A stretch of 46,108 bases of DNA from Deltaproteobacteria bacterium. GTDB lineage: Bacteria; SAR324; NAC60-12. The notes below the pieces were generated by a model that saw only the letters and a program-made list of their open reading frames with translations, was not told the DNA's origin and ran no database searches. Position 1 is the stretch's first letter. The number at the start of each line of letters is the position of its first letter. Of the stretch, positions 23,767 to 35,119 are shown in pieces. The stretch is taken from contig NYXK01000209.1 of NCBI GenBank assembly GCA_002685535.1, positions 1-46,108 of the forward strand. Reading direction: 5' to 3'. A program made the translations under genes and the position numbers.

Positions 23767-25454
23767 ATGTTTTCTCAAAGTATCGACATCATTCCAAGTT
23801 GGAAAGCGTCGACAATTTTGCATTTGGTACTGCTCCAGTCGATGGTTACGATCATTTTCCTAATACACCGGAGACTCACCGGCGCTGCTGTCAACGCTCG
23901 GGAGCCTCCTGTCTTAGCCATTTCTTCTATTTGGCACATTATCGGTATGGTTCGGTATAAGGGCGACTATCTCAAATCATTGAGGTAAGTATCCTGCAAG
24001 ATTGGTTGTAGAAGGCACTTATCTATGGCGCCAAGTCTCAAGTACATGGACTGGCCAGTTTTCACTCTGAAGATATTCTCAACAAACATATATGTTGTCA
24101 ACACCCCGCAGTACATACAAGCAATTCTGGGAAATACGAAGTCTGTCTCGTTCTACCCATTCCACATTGCGTTCACCAATCGAGCACTGGGAGCGAGGCA
24201 GGAAATCAAGGACATCGTCGCCCATAATGGTGCAGATAATCGGTACATGCGGACGATTCATCATGAAATGTATAACGCGCTTCAGCTGGGGCCACATCTG
24301 ATCGAAACTAAGGGAAGGGTTGTGAAAACCTTGGCTCAATATTTCAACGACATTGATGCCTCACCGCAGACTCGAAGTCTTTTCGATTGGATGAAAGTGG
24401 TATATACAATAGCACTTGCAGACTCCTTTTACGGTCCCGACAACCCAATCCGCAAAAATCTGGAATTTGTCAAGCACATTTGGTGAGGAGCTAATCAATT
24501 TATCGAGATTGCTATGCTGACATTAAAAGGGAATTCGAGGAGGGTCTGCCCATGCTCTTCCTCGACTTCTTCCCGTCTATAACAGCGAGAAAAGCATGGA
24601 ATGCTCGGAAAACCCTGACGCCTGCCTTCGAAGACTACTACAACAAGGGTCTAGACAAGAATGCCAATGCTTTCATTGCAGGACGAGCCCGAGCTGCACG
24701 TGTTGAAGAATTCACCAACAACGATTTGGCAGGGTTTGAGATAACGATCTGTTTCGCAGCGCTTACCAACACCGTTCCAAACTCCTTCTTTATGCTCTGC
24801 AATATCCTCGCCGATCCGATCCTCACTGCTGATATTCGAGAAGAAGTTTCCAAAATCGTTACTAGAACAATTCTTGGTAGACGGGTCGTACTCACTCTGG
24901 ATATCTCCTCGCTTGAAGAAGATTGCCCTCTTCTGGTGTCTTGTTATCACGAAACACTCCGAATGTGCGTCAACGCAACTCCAGTCCGCGTTGTGATGGA
25001 AGACGTGATTATCAAGGACAGATATGAGCTCAAGAAAGGAGGGGTCATTCAAATTCCTGGCGGCGCTCTGCACGAGTCTGAGCGTATTTGGGGTGGCGAT
25101 GCGGGTGTCTTCAACGGGCGACGATTCCTCCAGAAGAAACAATTGAGTCGAGAGCAAAGAAAGGCTCAAACTCAAGGCTTGTTCCCTTTTGGTGGTGGTA
25201 AACATCTCTGTCCTGGTCGGCAGCTGGCATTCTCGGAAATTGCAAGCTTTGTGGCGATGATGATCTATGGATTTGATGTCAAGATGAGGGATGGTGGATT
25301 GATTAAGCCACCGCCTTTCAAAGTGCAGCAACTGGGAGAGAACTCTAAAAAGCCGAAGCATGATATTGAGGTCATCATTGCGCGAAGTAAAGAGTTCGAA
25401 GGTGCTGTTTGGGCCTTCAAGGTCGAGACTGCTCCTGGTGCTCCCTCCACATAG
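23767..25454 (+). CDS. cytochrome P450 of the CYP7/CYP8-like fungal type
   Basis: ER-bound monooxygenase of 529 aa. Exons 23767-23984, 24036-24482, 24530-25454; introns of 51 and 47 bp, the second with a GCTGAC branch site. The first acceptor (AG at 24034-24035) is the best that keeps frame and a normal intron length, but it is the least certain join. An N-terminal anchor (about residues 15-35) is followed by IYVVNTPQYIQAI. The I-helix has ALTNTVPNSFF in place of the usual A/GGxxT, as in prostacyclin synthase and CYP7/8 sterol hydroxylases. ExxR is HETLRM; the heme loop is FPFGGGKHLCPGRQ with Cys449. Related fungal enzymes are annotated as sterol-hydroxylase-like and often act in terpenoid or other secondary pathways. 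Substrate unknown. Confidence 0.92.
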
Positions 25455-25527
25455 AAGAGTTCTCAAACAACATGTACTTGCCATATGCCTTTGGTCTTAG
25501 AGGAGAAATTGATTACACAACGTCACT

Positions 25528-26091
25528 TCAGCAAGCTCCCAATTGTACTTTGAACACAGCTATTTCGTATCCTTCCTCTGGAAACATACCAACGAGCCCA
25601 AATCCAACCTCTTCATAGAATCTTTTTAACTTTTGATTTCCTGCCCAGCAATCAAGCACCAGTGTCCCCGCGCCATTTCGTTTCCCTGAAAGCTTCAGAG
25701 TCTCTTCCAGGAAAATCTTGCCGAGTCCATTACCCTGTATTGTAGGCTCCAGCATCAAGGAATGGAGGTACCAAGTCTTCCCACCAACTTCGTCGATGCC
25801 CCAAGAAACGCTGCCATGTCCAGATGAGGGCGAGAAAGGAGAAATTGTCACACTTCCAATGGGAGTTAACCGAGTTGATGAAGTGGCATCGGTGTAAGTG
25901 AATATCAGAATCTCTTCCTTGTGTATCGAAGCTCGGATTGTTTCCAAAGCTGATGGAGTAAGTTCTTGAAGGCTGCCTGATGCGGTGAGAGCTGCTTGAA
26001 CACGCGTGGCGAGAGAAAAGACGTATTCCGCGTCTGCTGGAGTAGCTTGGTGAGTTTGATATCTTGGAGCATTCGAGGTCATTTGGTCCAT
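25528..26091 (-). CDS. GNAT-family N-acetyltransferase
   Basis: Single-exon gene of 187 aa that transfers an acetyl group from acetyl-CoA to an amine of unknown identity. The fold elements read in order: an N-terminal helix region (residues 17-36), central strands (IGSVTISPF), then motif A, LHSLMLEPTIQGNGLGK (residues 109-125), where QGNGLG is the pyrophosphate-binding Q/R-x-x-G-x-G/A loop, and motif B with LDCWAGNQKLKRFYEEVGF. The gene ends 73 bp from the convergent CYP7/8-like P450. Probably cytosolic; no targeting signal is seen. Confidence 0.92.
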   Translation of the reverse strand: MDQMTSNAPRYQTHQATPADAEYVFSLATRVQAALTASGSLQELTPSALETIRASIHKEEILIFTYTDATSSTRLTPIGSVTISPFSPSSGHGSVSWGIDEVGGKTWYLHSLMLEPTIQGNGLGKIFLEETLKLSGKRNGAGTLVLDCWAGNQKLKRFYEEVGFGLVGMFPEEGYEIAVFKVQLGAC

Positions 26092-26963
26092 CTGTGAAAA
26101 GCGTAGACTGTCCCTTCGTAGATTCTGAGATGTTTTTGTCTCATAGTGAAGTGTTCACCAAGGGGCAGTGCGGGGTGAACATGCCAAGCAATTTCGGCTC
26201 AGGATTAGCGAGCCATGTTTACCTTACCTGGAGGAAAACCGCGCTTATTCTTTTTGTGACAAGTTGAGATCGGAGGTGCATTGTAAAGGAAAGACCTTAG
26301 GCACAACAATATTGTAACTTCTTACGTGGAGCGAGAAAGAGCTTCTCAGACGTGCCCCTTTTCTGACAGGATCTTACAAGCCAATCCTAAGCTTAACAGC
26401 ATGCGGCAAGGCAGATTGAAGAAATTCTTGAAACGACAGACATTTCCTGCTGGGAAGAGGCATGACGTTCTATATGAACACAAGAACTCGATTCATGCTA
26501 TGCGTGTCTCTGAACTCTATCGACTATCATCTTCGCATCTGCCAGAAATAGCCGCTTGGAAGCGGTGATGGAAACAGCGAAGCGAAGAAGATCATAACAT
26601 ATCATGCTATACTTTAGTCACAACTATGAGAGCACGTTTCATCTTAACTTAGAATATTATCACTAGTGAGGCGTACAGGGAGATATCTTTACGACTATGG
26701 GCACGTCAATTGGTACCCTCACGTCACACATTGCCCTTGTTCAAGAAGCGAAAACTTCTTGATTTGGCGGGCATGAAACTGCCCCACGTGATGAATTGTA
26801 TTGCCCATTTGTACCAATGACCTATATACAGAAGTATGTGTAGGCTAGGCGGCCCCAGGACTACATATACAGTAGAAATGAAATTATGGTCCATCCCAAA
26901 AGACTCCAAGCTACCAACTCCCCAGAATGAAAGCTCCGCTCGCTGGCATCCGCCCAAGATACT
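26092..26963. other. 872-bp intergenic region
   Basis: Upstream of the GNAT gene and downstream of the lectin gene. Short frames (80 codons at 26326-26568) have no features of real coding sequence. Nothing else seen. Confidence 0.6.
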
Positions 26964-28350
26964 CTAACTAGTTCGACCGTTGTTGTCGATGAAAGCTTCG
27001 GTCCATGTCGTGTTACTGAGAGAGCCCTCTGCAAGATCTCCTTCCTTAACCTGATAGAATCGTGCTTGGTCTTCCCATCCTACAGCGGTGATTGGAGCGC
27101 CGACAAAATCAGCTGCTGCCCAAAGGTGATTGTGGCCAGGTTGCGCCGCCCACGAAGTATTTGTTGTTTGTGAGGCGCCGGACCCAAGGAATTCATAGAT
27201 ACCTGCATCGAGTCCTGTGTAGTAGACATGAAGCTGATCTTGAGTTTCCGTGTAGGCAGCACCAAGTCCAGATCTGGGATTCCAGGAAGCAATGAGATCG
27301 GCAGAGACGATTGATGCTAAGAGCAAATATTAGTGTGTTGATCTGAGAAGCGGTGGGTGGGAAATTCTTACGTTTTGTCCAAGCATCGGCTGTGAACTGC
27401 ATCTTAAAGAGAGCTTGAGTCAAGCCATCGACGTAGAAGATATTGATATTATTGGTCGTTGAGTTGACGTTGACTGCTGCGATAGATGAGGCGTTCAAAC
27501 CAGAGCCACCGATGGGCTTTCCTAGGTTGAATCCCGAGTTGTCTCCTTGCAGCTCTGAAATGTAGCCGTCTTCATCGTGGTAGTATACGCGCCAATCCTG
27601 AGCTTTGTTCACATTTACTGCTGCAAGTCCGGTAAAATTGCTAGGTGCAATTTGAGTCGGGAGATAGCAGTTGGCAATAGTGTTGCATTTGTCGGAATTT
27701 GGAGAGCAGGTGACTGCAGACATCGTGATGTTGTTCACGCCCGATACGTAGAAAATGTTGAGCATTACGACTCCAGTGGTAGAATCAACCTCCGTTGTGG
27801 CTGAAAGAGGAGATCCGATCTTGGGTTGGATGCTCAGCTTGACTGGTTGCTCGGGCTGGAATGTTTGCCCGTCCAAACTGATCTGGAGGTTGAATCCGCC
27901 GGTAGAGTTCTGCCAGATGACGTGGGTATTCCACGTTGTCCCGTCATTCAAGAACAAGCCGGAGCTGGCAACACTATTCATCGTGTTGTTGGTAATGGCT
28001 TTGACTACCGACACTCGTGAATCACTCGTCCGCGTCGATTTGTTTTCCATGTGCCCAATAACCCCAACCACCACGCCAATCACGAGAATCCCTAGCCCCA
28101 GAATCGCTACGATCCATAGCATGTGTCTCTTCCAGAAGGGTTTCGGCTCTGGTCGAGAAGGAAGTTCCGTGTCCGCGTATCCTGGGGGAGCATGAGGCGG
28201 AATTGGAGCAGCAGCTAGAACAACTTCCGGCGCGTGCGATGGTCTTCTGTTCGGCTCCACGACCTCCATACCCGTCCCCATTGGCCCTACCATGACGATC
28301 TTCTCATCAGAATAGACATTTTGCTCCACCGGGGAGAAAGCTGCCGCCAT
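26964..28350 (-). CDS. membrane-anchored fucose-specific lectin-like protein
   Basis: Type II membrane protein of 443 aa. Exons on the minus strand: 28350-27372 and 27316-26964; the 55-bp intron keeps frame. Residues 1-72 are a Pro-rich cytoplasmic tail, residues 77-99 a single membrane helix (LWIVAILGLGILVIGVVVG), and the rest faces outside. The outer part has repeated blades of a beta-propeller: aromatic and NIFYVSG, DWRVYYHDEDGYISEL, NINIFYVDGLTQAL, QLHVYYTGLDAGIYEF. These W/YYxDxxGxIxE units match the fungal fucose-specific lectin family (as in Aleuria and Aspergillus lectins), which bind fucose at sites between blades. Several N-glycosylation sequons are present. A role in recognition of cell-surface glycans is inferred; no enzyme domain is attached. 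Confidence 0.85.
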
Positions 28351-30270
28351 GTTCCTCTGGCCATCAACTGGGGTCTGTAATGGCGATACTGGAGAATTCG
28401 AGTATGGCCGAGTTTGGTTAACCTGGACTTGGTGAGCGGGCTTCAGATTGTAGAAACATGCTATAGAAAAGCGATCGTCCTGTAGGTTGAGACTCGATCA
28501 ACGAAATTCTCCAATGAGAGGAGAGTTCATTGATAATTATTTGGAAGGTGATGAAGAGGCTGAACCGGGAGCCGGACATGATAATACCAACGGTCTCCTC
28601 CCTACAGTTGTGGAATCAAGGTCGGGAAATGACTGACCATCTTGAAGTGAGTTGTAGGGTTTGAAGGAAGCCACCTCTGCCTGGCTCGAGTGGAATAAAG
28701 AAAGTAAAGAGCAATTAGGCTTTCGAAAGTGAGTGATCAACGCTGTAACATAGTTTAAGAAGTATGAAGGTGACTAAGTTGCACCGGCGGGTGAAGGAAT
28801 GACGAGAAAAGAGTATAGACAGAAACTGAGAGTTTGTGAGAGCGGATTGAAGAAAGAGGGGATCTGAAAAGACTGAGATTACCTCCGTACCATGGCTCCT
28901 AATTGACAGGGCTCGTGTCTCAATATGTGAAGCGAGCAAAACACCCTCTGCATGAATCTCAATCGCATCCGGATAGGCGTAGGGCTGGAGTTTAAACTGT
29001 GGGGTTCAATGGCAGGCCAAGAACTGCAAATCCAAGCTTCAGAATGCTCGGTTCTCATTGCACCGCTTTGAGTGATCTGTTTCCACGGTTCTGATGCTCA
29101 TTCGTCCTTAACGTCCTGACAGCGGCTTCTCCGCCTCCATTACAAGGTTGTGATATCGAATTCCCTGACTCGCGTGAGCTTTTGGCAAGCTTGATGCTCT
29201 CCGGACGAAAAGATTTACCAAGTATAAAATGCTCCAGTAGCATGGTGACGCTTCAAGCTATGCTCGATTCAGAGAGGAATGTGCTTAAATTAAGGTTTGG
29301 CGTATGCCGGAATTCAGACGGTCTCATTGTGTTTGGGAAGAGTGGGCTTAGCATGTAACCGGATCACCAATGTGTCTGTGCCCCCAAGCCTTTCAAATGA
29401 AAATGAAAGTCTTAGGGCTCAGCTTTCATTTATTCTTAATGAAGGTCGCTACTCGGTCCTTGACATTTCTGGACGTCGGTGTTCCCGAGAAGCTGTGTGC
29501 TGTAGGTGACGCGGGCGCGACAGGAAAGACTCTTCCGAAGGATTTCTTAGACTAATCGTTTTCGACACTGAACGGGCACCATTTGTAGATAGTTGTGCAT
29601 GGTAATCGTCTATACACTCGACCTTCTTGGAAAAGAGGTTCAGTAAAGGAAACTTGCTGTCATCTGTCAAATATCGGTTGACTGGGAGTAGTGGGTGCCA
29701 GGTCTACACCATGATTGCGACTCCGGTACGTCCCCGGGCGTGCGTCTAGTCATATGACAAGGCCGAATGTAAATACTAGAATGTTTGACGAGGAGATAAT
29801 CCATTGACAATTCCATGACAGCATAGGCTCGAGTGAAGGCAAATACTTGTGCAAATGAATAATTGTGCGGCTCATTCAAATTCGACGATTTACTAGCTCG
29901 CCATCCGTCATTCAAGAACGTTTTCAGGAGGTCTACAGCAAACTTCTACTGAATGATGATGCGGACATTGAGACATATATGTCTGTCAGACTGCATATGG
30001 ACCAGTAAAAGACTCAACTTGAGTGCTCAACCCACCGACTACTCTCGAGACTTATATCATTCTTTGCGTCAAAGAACCTCTTTCTGGTCTACGAATCGCC
30101 ATTAAGGTCTAGTGTTAGTCGCATTAATCCCAGGAAATTCCAGTAAGTAGACACTTGGGGTCCGAACAATTTATGCGCGCTAATTTGAAGAGGCTACTTG
30201 TCAGACAGGCGTGCTCTCACCACTCAGAGTAGACAAGTACCCGTTTGCGTCTCGCTCTCCTAAGCCTTCC
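28351..30270. other. 1.9-kb intergenic region
   Basis: Upstream of the lectin gene (minus strand) and 3' of the F-box gene. Only short unrelated frames (under 90 codons) on both strands. No repeat or RNA gene recognised. Confidence 0.6.
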
Positions 30271-31701
30271 TCATACCGAGACCCTTTTGCCCCTGAGCGC
30301 GAAGCTGACAAGCTTGTTTGGATCTGCTTCAAGAATGTTCGTGCACGTTTCCAGCTCCTCTATTCTCTTCTCCAGAATCTCGTAACCGACTATCCATGGT
30401 CTGAACCAAGATCGGTCCATCAACCCGCCTAAAACTTCTTCGGGCGCGTTTAGGGTATCGAACCATCTCTTCAAAATCTTATAATAAAGGCGCCTCTGCT
30501 CATCGTCTGCTTCCGCCAGGTCCCTGCCAGACGGAATTTTTCTCAACAACTGCGATGAGACACTATCCATCTTCACGATCTTCTCCCATGAATATTTCTT
30601 CCCAGTTTGCTGTTCGATGCTGTCGACAACGTAAAAGCTACTGGGCAGGAGAGATCTGAACTGGCTCAATTCATAGCCGACCTTTTCCTTCCAGAACGCA
30701 AGTAGCTCCTTTTCTAGCTCTTTCTCACCAAAAGCCGCTGCGAAGCACTGGTGACAGCGCCAGTTCTCGAAATGTGGTCCATCCCAGCCATCTTGCCGAA
30801 ACATATCGGGGTCCGCTGGTGTTGACTTGACTCCATACCCAGAACCTTTCCTGAAAGCTGCTCTTTCCTGCCACACGGCACACTCAGGACAGCGAATCCA
30901 CCACAACGTCCACCAGTCGCAGTTATCCTCGCGATAGATCTTCCATCGCCACGGATACCGAGAATCGTCGGCTATTGGGAAAAGACCCCAAAAATACCGT
31001 TCTGTAGAGTCGTGACATCGTCGCTGCCTCCCCTTTATGACTGGGACCTGGCCTGTACCAACATTTGAGCTCCTGTGATTACATCTCCAACCACTTCGAA
31101 CGCCTACGTTGCGGGACCAGAATCCGGTAGCAAATTTACACTCGTTACACAAGCGTCGATGACGACAGCTACCAATGTGATAGAGCGACGTCCATTCGGC
31201 AACACTGCAAGAGTGGTCGATCTGCCGTATCCAGTTCCTCAGCGTATCGTTTTTGAGGTCGGCTTGTCTTTTCAGACCCCGTGCCTTCGCATCACCACTC
31301 ACCCAGCCACAGAGCTTTCGTGCAGCTCTCGACTCAGGAGGTGGCTTCCGGAAGCGAAGACGAAGAAGTGCATGGTTGTCAAATCGTGTATGAGGGACGA
31401 TTTTAAGACACCGAGTACAAGCATATGCCGTCGACTCCGAAGGAACAATTATTTTGGCGTTTTCGTTGGTCGTCACTTCTCCTCCATATTCAGGCAGGCA
31501 CTCCAATTCTAGCAGGCGATTGACGAATTGCCTCTTATCGGGTTGAATGAGGTCTCGGAAATATCTGTTCGTTTGAGAAAGTGCAATGAGAGAAGTTGAG
31601 GATAATAAAGGTAGAACAAGGACTTGGATATCGACTGGTAATGAGAGCATTGTGCTCTTGAGTCCTATAAGTGTACTTTCGCCTTTCGTGAGATTGATCA
31701 A
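30271..31701 (-). CDS. F-box protein, fungal Cys-rich type
   Basis: Single-exon gene, 476 aa. F-box proteins hand substrates to SCF ubiquitin ligases through Skp1. The F-box lies at about residues 18-60: LSLPVDIQVLVLPLLSSTS followed by LIALSQTNRYFRDLI. The true start may be Met18, directly before it. The rest is rich in Trp and Cys with paired cysteines (YACTRCLKI, SCRHRRLCNEC, IRCPECAVW, WRCHQCF), a pattern seen in many lineage-expanded fungal F-box proteins and likely to bind zinc. No LRR, WD40 or Kelch repeats are visible, so the target cannot be guessed. Confidence 0.85.
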   Translation of the reverse strand: MINLTKGESTLIGLKSTMLSLPVDIQVLVLPLLSSTSLIALSQTNRYFRDLIQPDKRQFVNRLLELECLPEYGGEVTTNENAKIIVPSESTAYACTRCLKIVPHTRFDNHALLRLRFRKPPPESRAARKLCGWVSGDAKARGLKRQADLKNDTLRNWIRQIDHSCSVAEWTSLYHIGSCRHRRLCNECKFATGFWSRNVGVRSGWRCNHRSSNVGTGQVPVIKGRQRRCHDSTERYFWGLFPIADDSRYPWRWKIYREDNCDWWTLWWIRCPECAVWQERAAFRKGSGYGVKSTPADPDMFRQDGWDGPHFENWRCHQCFAAAFGEKELEKELLAFWKEKVGYELSQFRSLLPSSFYVVDSIEQQTGKKYSWEKIVKMDSVSSQLLRKIPSGRDLAEADDEQRRLYYKILKRWFDTLNAPEEVLGGLMDRSWFRPWIVGYEILEKRIEELETCTNILEADPNKLVSFALRGKRVSV

Positions 31702-33046
31702 ATAAATATAGGTAGAAATTGTTTTATGTCAAGAGCGTTCGGTATGAATCATCCCCGCGGTGGCGCAGTTAGTCACAACATGACGCCAGTCAGTAAAGTT
31801 GGAGCTGACTGCCGCCACTTGTTCATTTCATCACATCACTTTTCCAGTCTTCTAACATCGTGACAGTCATTCATTTGTTTGCATTAATGAACACATGAGT
31901 AGAATGGGCCTCAACTTATGACTTGCTTCGGCATTGAGTTTCCCTGTTTGGCAGAATACGAAGGGCCCTCTAGCCGCCAAGAATTTCTCTTATGCAGCGC
32001 ACAGCAAAGGCTTCACGTTGAGGCCTCGAACATTCATTGAGCAAGGTCTGGCAAGGAAAACAACGCCTGCTAGCCTTCAAGGCAAGTAATCCGCTTTTTA
32101 CGACCAGCAAATAACGTCTAGACTATTGCATGGTCACTCTGATCACTTACCCAAGCTGTTTGGAGGCCAAGTCGGAAAACGGTCCCTTCAGATCTCGGGT
32201 AAAACTGTTGACCCAGAGGACATTGCATCCGATCTCCGTCCGTTCTTCATGCTTCAGAAGACATTTTGATGATGCAAAGATGATGGTGCGTACCTTATTT
32301 TGCATTTTCTTACTTCTTGCTTTCCTCACTGTCCATGTTTCGGTTAATTCTGCCGAGCCTTTCAAATCTATTTCAACATCGCTTCATTCCTAAATTCTTT
32401 TTTTGTTCTGCTTGAGATTTAGAATATGATGACGAAGTAAAGATGATATGCGCGTCGGTTTCGACATCGTACTCTTTGGTACGAAGCTTTATACGAATGA
32501 GTGGTACCTGTTGTTAACATTCGCGAGTTTCTTTCTGCGGCTGATCGCAGGAGATAAGCTTGACAGTTTTTGCAGGTTGTCGCAACGATGCCTCTGCCCG
32601 GAAATCTCGTTGCAAATCGGGAACATAGAGCCCAAAAGGCAGACTGCCAATAGGTTCTTTTCCCAGCCTTACTGGCATAACCAATCAATGCCTAGTAACA
32701 GAGTCTTCCTTTGGGGAAGTTCTAAACCCGGCCTTACAGCCGACATTTGCCAGCCGGACGAAAGTGCATCTGTTCATGACTGGGGTGAACCCAGCATTGC
32801 GATCCGTGAAGTAGATCTGCTACACGTTGCACATTATTTGCACTTCGTGGTAAGGCATTTTCATAGGCTTGGCTAAGCGTTCAGCTTATGTTGCGACAGC
32901 TAATCACATTGTTGCTGTTACGTTTCGCAACCTTGCCCCGCAGATATATACAAATGAGCTGCTCCCCCAACATCTCATTCAAGATGGCACTTTCAGTGAG
33001 CTCTCAAAGCTTTACTCTCCTGCACTCACATGATTTTTCTGTCGTA
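31702..33046. other. 1.3-kb intergenic region
   Basis: Shared upstream of the F-box gene and downstream of the unknown gene that follows. It contains a tRNA A-box-like string near 31760 without a B box, and a 37-codon frame from 32280 that begins like a signal peptide. Neither is called as a gene. The 142-codon plus frame at 32448-32876 has no motif. Confidence 0.5.
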
Positions 33047-34343
33047 TTATGAATTTGAGCTAGAACCCCTTCCATTGTATCCCACATTGGCGGTCCCGTT
33101 CAGCACTTGAAGATTATCAACAATGTTTGTCCCTTCTGATATCCTTTCCCATTCTGCGACTTGTGCTGCTCTCCACTTTAGGACTTCGTCCACGAGTTGT
33201 TGCTGTCGATTTTGTATAAAATCATTCGCGTCCGACAGCATCTTTTCGACAAATTTCGAGTCTTCCTCTGGTACTTGGCTTGCCTTTTGGTCAACAAATT
33301 TCCGAAAGCCTAAGCCCTTGGGTGAAGGCCCACCGCGATGGTGTTGTCTGCTGTTCCCTTTGTAATTCTTCTGCGAACTTTCGGTAAACGTCGTCGCAAT
33401 TCTTCTTTGTACCCGGTTCTGATCTGCTGAAGACCTCGTTCCGAGACACCCTGTTTCGACCGACTTAATCCAAGTATATATCGCTTCGCGGGACGTCGAC
33501 TGGTCGACATCAACTCTCTCTTGAACGTACGCCTTTATTCGCTTTGGAGTCTTGGGATCTTTGATGAAGTCTTTGAACCAGAATCTGATCTGTTTCATTT
33601 CGTACAGTCTTCTGTCTGCGGAATGTCAGGCTTCACGCTTTGGAACTCACTTCTGTATTCCAATACATACTGTGTAAACCTTTGCTTTTATGGTGGTCCG
33701 ACGAAGGGACTTCTAGGCATGCAATTGGGTCCATGGCTACTGGTCCTGTGCCTGTCCAGTTCCACACAACGGTCTTCATTTCCTCTGCGAACACCTCCTT
33801 CCAACGAAGAACAAAAGCTATGTTGGCGAGTCGATAAGACGTTTCCTGGGACTCGCGACCTTGTTGATTCCAGCACCTGATGGGCTCCTCCCCAGTATCC
33901 GTGACTGCTGGCGGATAAGGCTGGGCATCCTTTGCAATCCAGGTTTCCCTCACATTCAGAGTATTGCTGACCAGACCTCTTTCTACTACACCGAAAGGAG
34001 TGCGATTTCTCATTCGATGTGGCATGACACGAAGATACCACATGGCAGTACAAAGCCTCGAAAATGGCTTGATTTCCATAAAGTCATGCAATTCGCTTTC
34101 TTCACAGCCCATGATTTTAAACAACAAAATCAAGTCCTCTTTGTCGAAGCAGTCTGTGCCGCCGAGATTGAGTCGCCATTTATACTGTCGGCTGTGCAAG
34201 AATTTCAAGAGCTGTCCATCGACTAGAGGAGATTTCCCCAACATCCGCTCTACTTGGGAAGTGGTCCACTGAAGGGGGTCCTGTATGCTCGCGCTTTCTC
34301 CTTCGATTTCTACTTGCATTAATATCTCGTATTGCGCACTCAT
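33047..34343 (-). CDS. hypothetical protein, two exons, unknown function
   Basis: Predicted protein of 413 aa that I do not recognise. Exons on the minus strand: 34343-33671 and 33615-33047. The join uses a GTATGT donor, a CCTGAC branch site and a CAG acceptor (55-bp intron); other donors nearby leave the second exon out of frame. The N-terminal 90 residues (LQWTTSQVERMLGKSP ... EDLILLFKIMGC) are predicted helical and faintly recall a SAM-type helical domain; this is weak. The middle has a Trp-rich part (KTVVWNWTGTG). The second exon is basic, Lys/Arg/Gln-rich, with a possible coiled-coil near its end (KFVEKMLSDANDFIQNRQQQ). No signal peptide or membrane helix. Probably intracellular. Confidence 0.6.
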
Positions 34344-35119
34344 GGTTGACTTTGGAGAAGATCGTCTGATGATGTTCCATCAAACCAAAGTATTGCTGCC
34401 AGATGTACAGCAGAACGAATACGACTTAACCCCCACGATTAGGAACAACCCTGCTGTTTTAACGCTGAGCAATGTTCTCTACAGCCTGTTGCCCTTCCTC
34501 GCAGAGAAACAGACGGATCGCGTGTGGCGAAGCCTTGAATCAGAGGATTGCTTCTTGGGAAAGGACAAAACCCCCAAGGGCAGCCAGTGGGGAACGGCGT
34601 CACTTTCTGAGGGCTGCTATCAGTCCAGGTGTAGTTACACAGTGCGAGGCAGTACGCGAGGCTTTTACGCAAGTCAATGTTTTTGGTCAATACTTCTTGC
34701 CTACAATTTGACAATGGAACCCCCGCAGAAAATACGCCCAAGCCACAGATAGTGGAATGAGCTCTGAATCGTCTGTATGCACTCACCGAAAAGCCAGCGC
34801 GTGCCCGTCGTATGTGGTTGGGCGAGCATTATCTGTGGCGTCCGCACATCGTTCAGCTGAACAGGCCCAAGCAACCCCAAACAAGTCACAGATTATTTGA
34901 GGCGCAATAATGATTATGCCCCTTTGCCTTAAACAAGGTCAATCACACGATGCCGAGCTGTCATCAGAGCTGCCTCGCGATCCATGCATCCGCATGAGGC
35001 TCTCACAGAGAAGCCGCTGGGATATCCGTGATTACAGGAGCCACTTCAAAAACATTCAATTATTCTTGTTGAGTTTTCAATCACTTTTGACTTCACATTC
35101 GCTTTAAGTCGATTCTACA
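34344..35119. other. 776-bp divergent upstream region
   Basis: Promoter space of the unknown gene (minus) and the ammonium transporter (plus). A single GATA-factor site in reverse (TTATCT, 34829-34834) lies about 290 bp before the transporter start; one site alone is weak evidence of nitrogen control. No gene called. Confidence 0.5.

Noticed and set aside
31756-31830. tRNA-like A box (TGGCGCAGTTAGT)
   Set aside because: No matching B box (GGTTCRANYCC) follows at a fitting distance, and no cloverleaf with acceptor and anticodon stems can be formed.
33598-33660. Donor GTGAGT at the end of the unknown gene's first long frame
   Set aside because: It leaves the second exon out of frame with an early stop; the GTATGT donor at 33670 gives a 55-bp intron and keeps the long frame.
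34829-34834. Single GATA-factor site upstream of the ammonium transporter
   Set aside because: A six-base match is expected by chance in this interval; nitrogen-regulated promoters usually show clusters.
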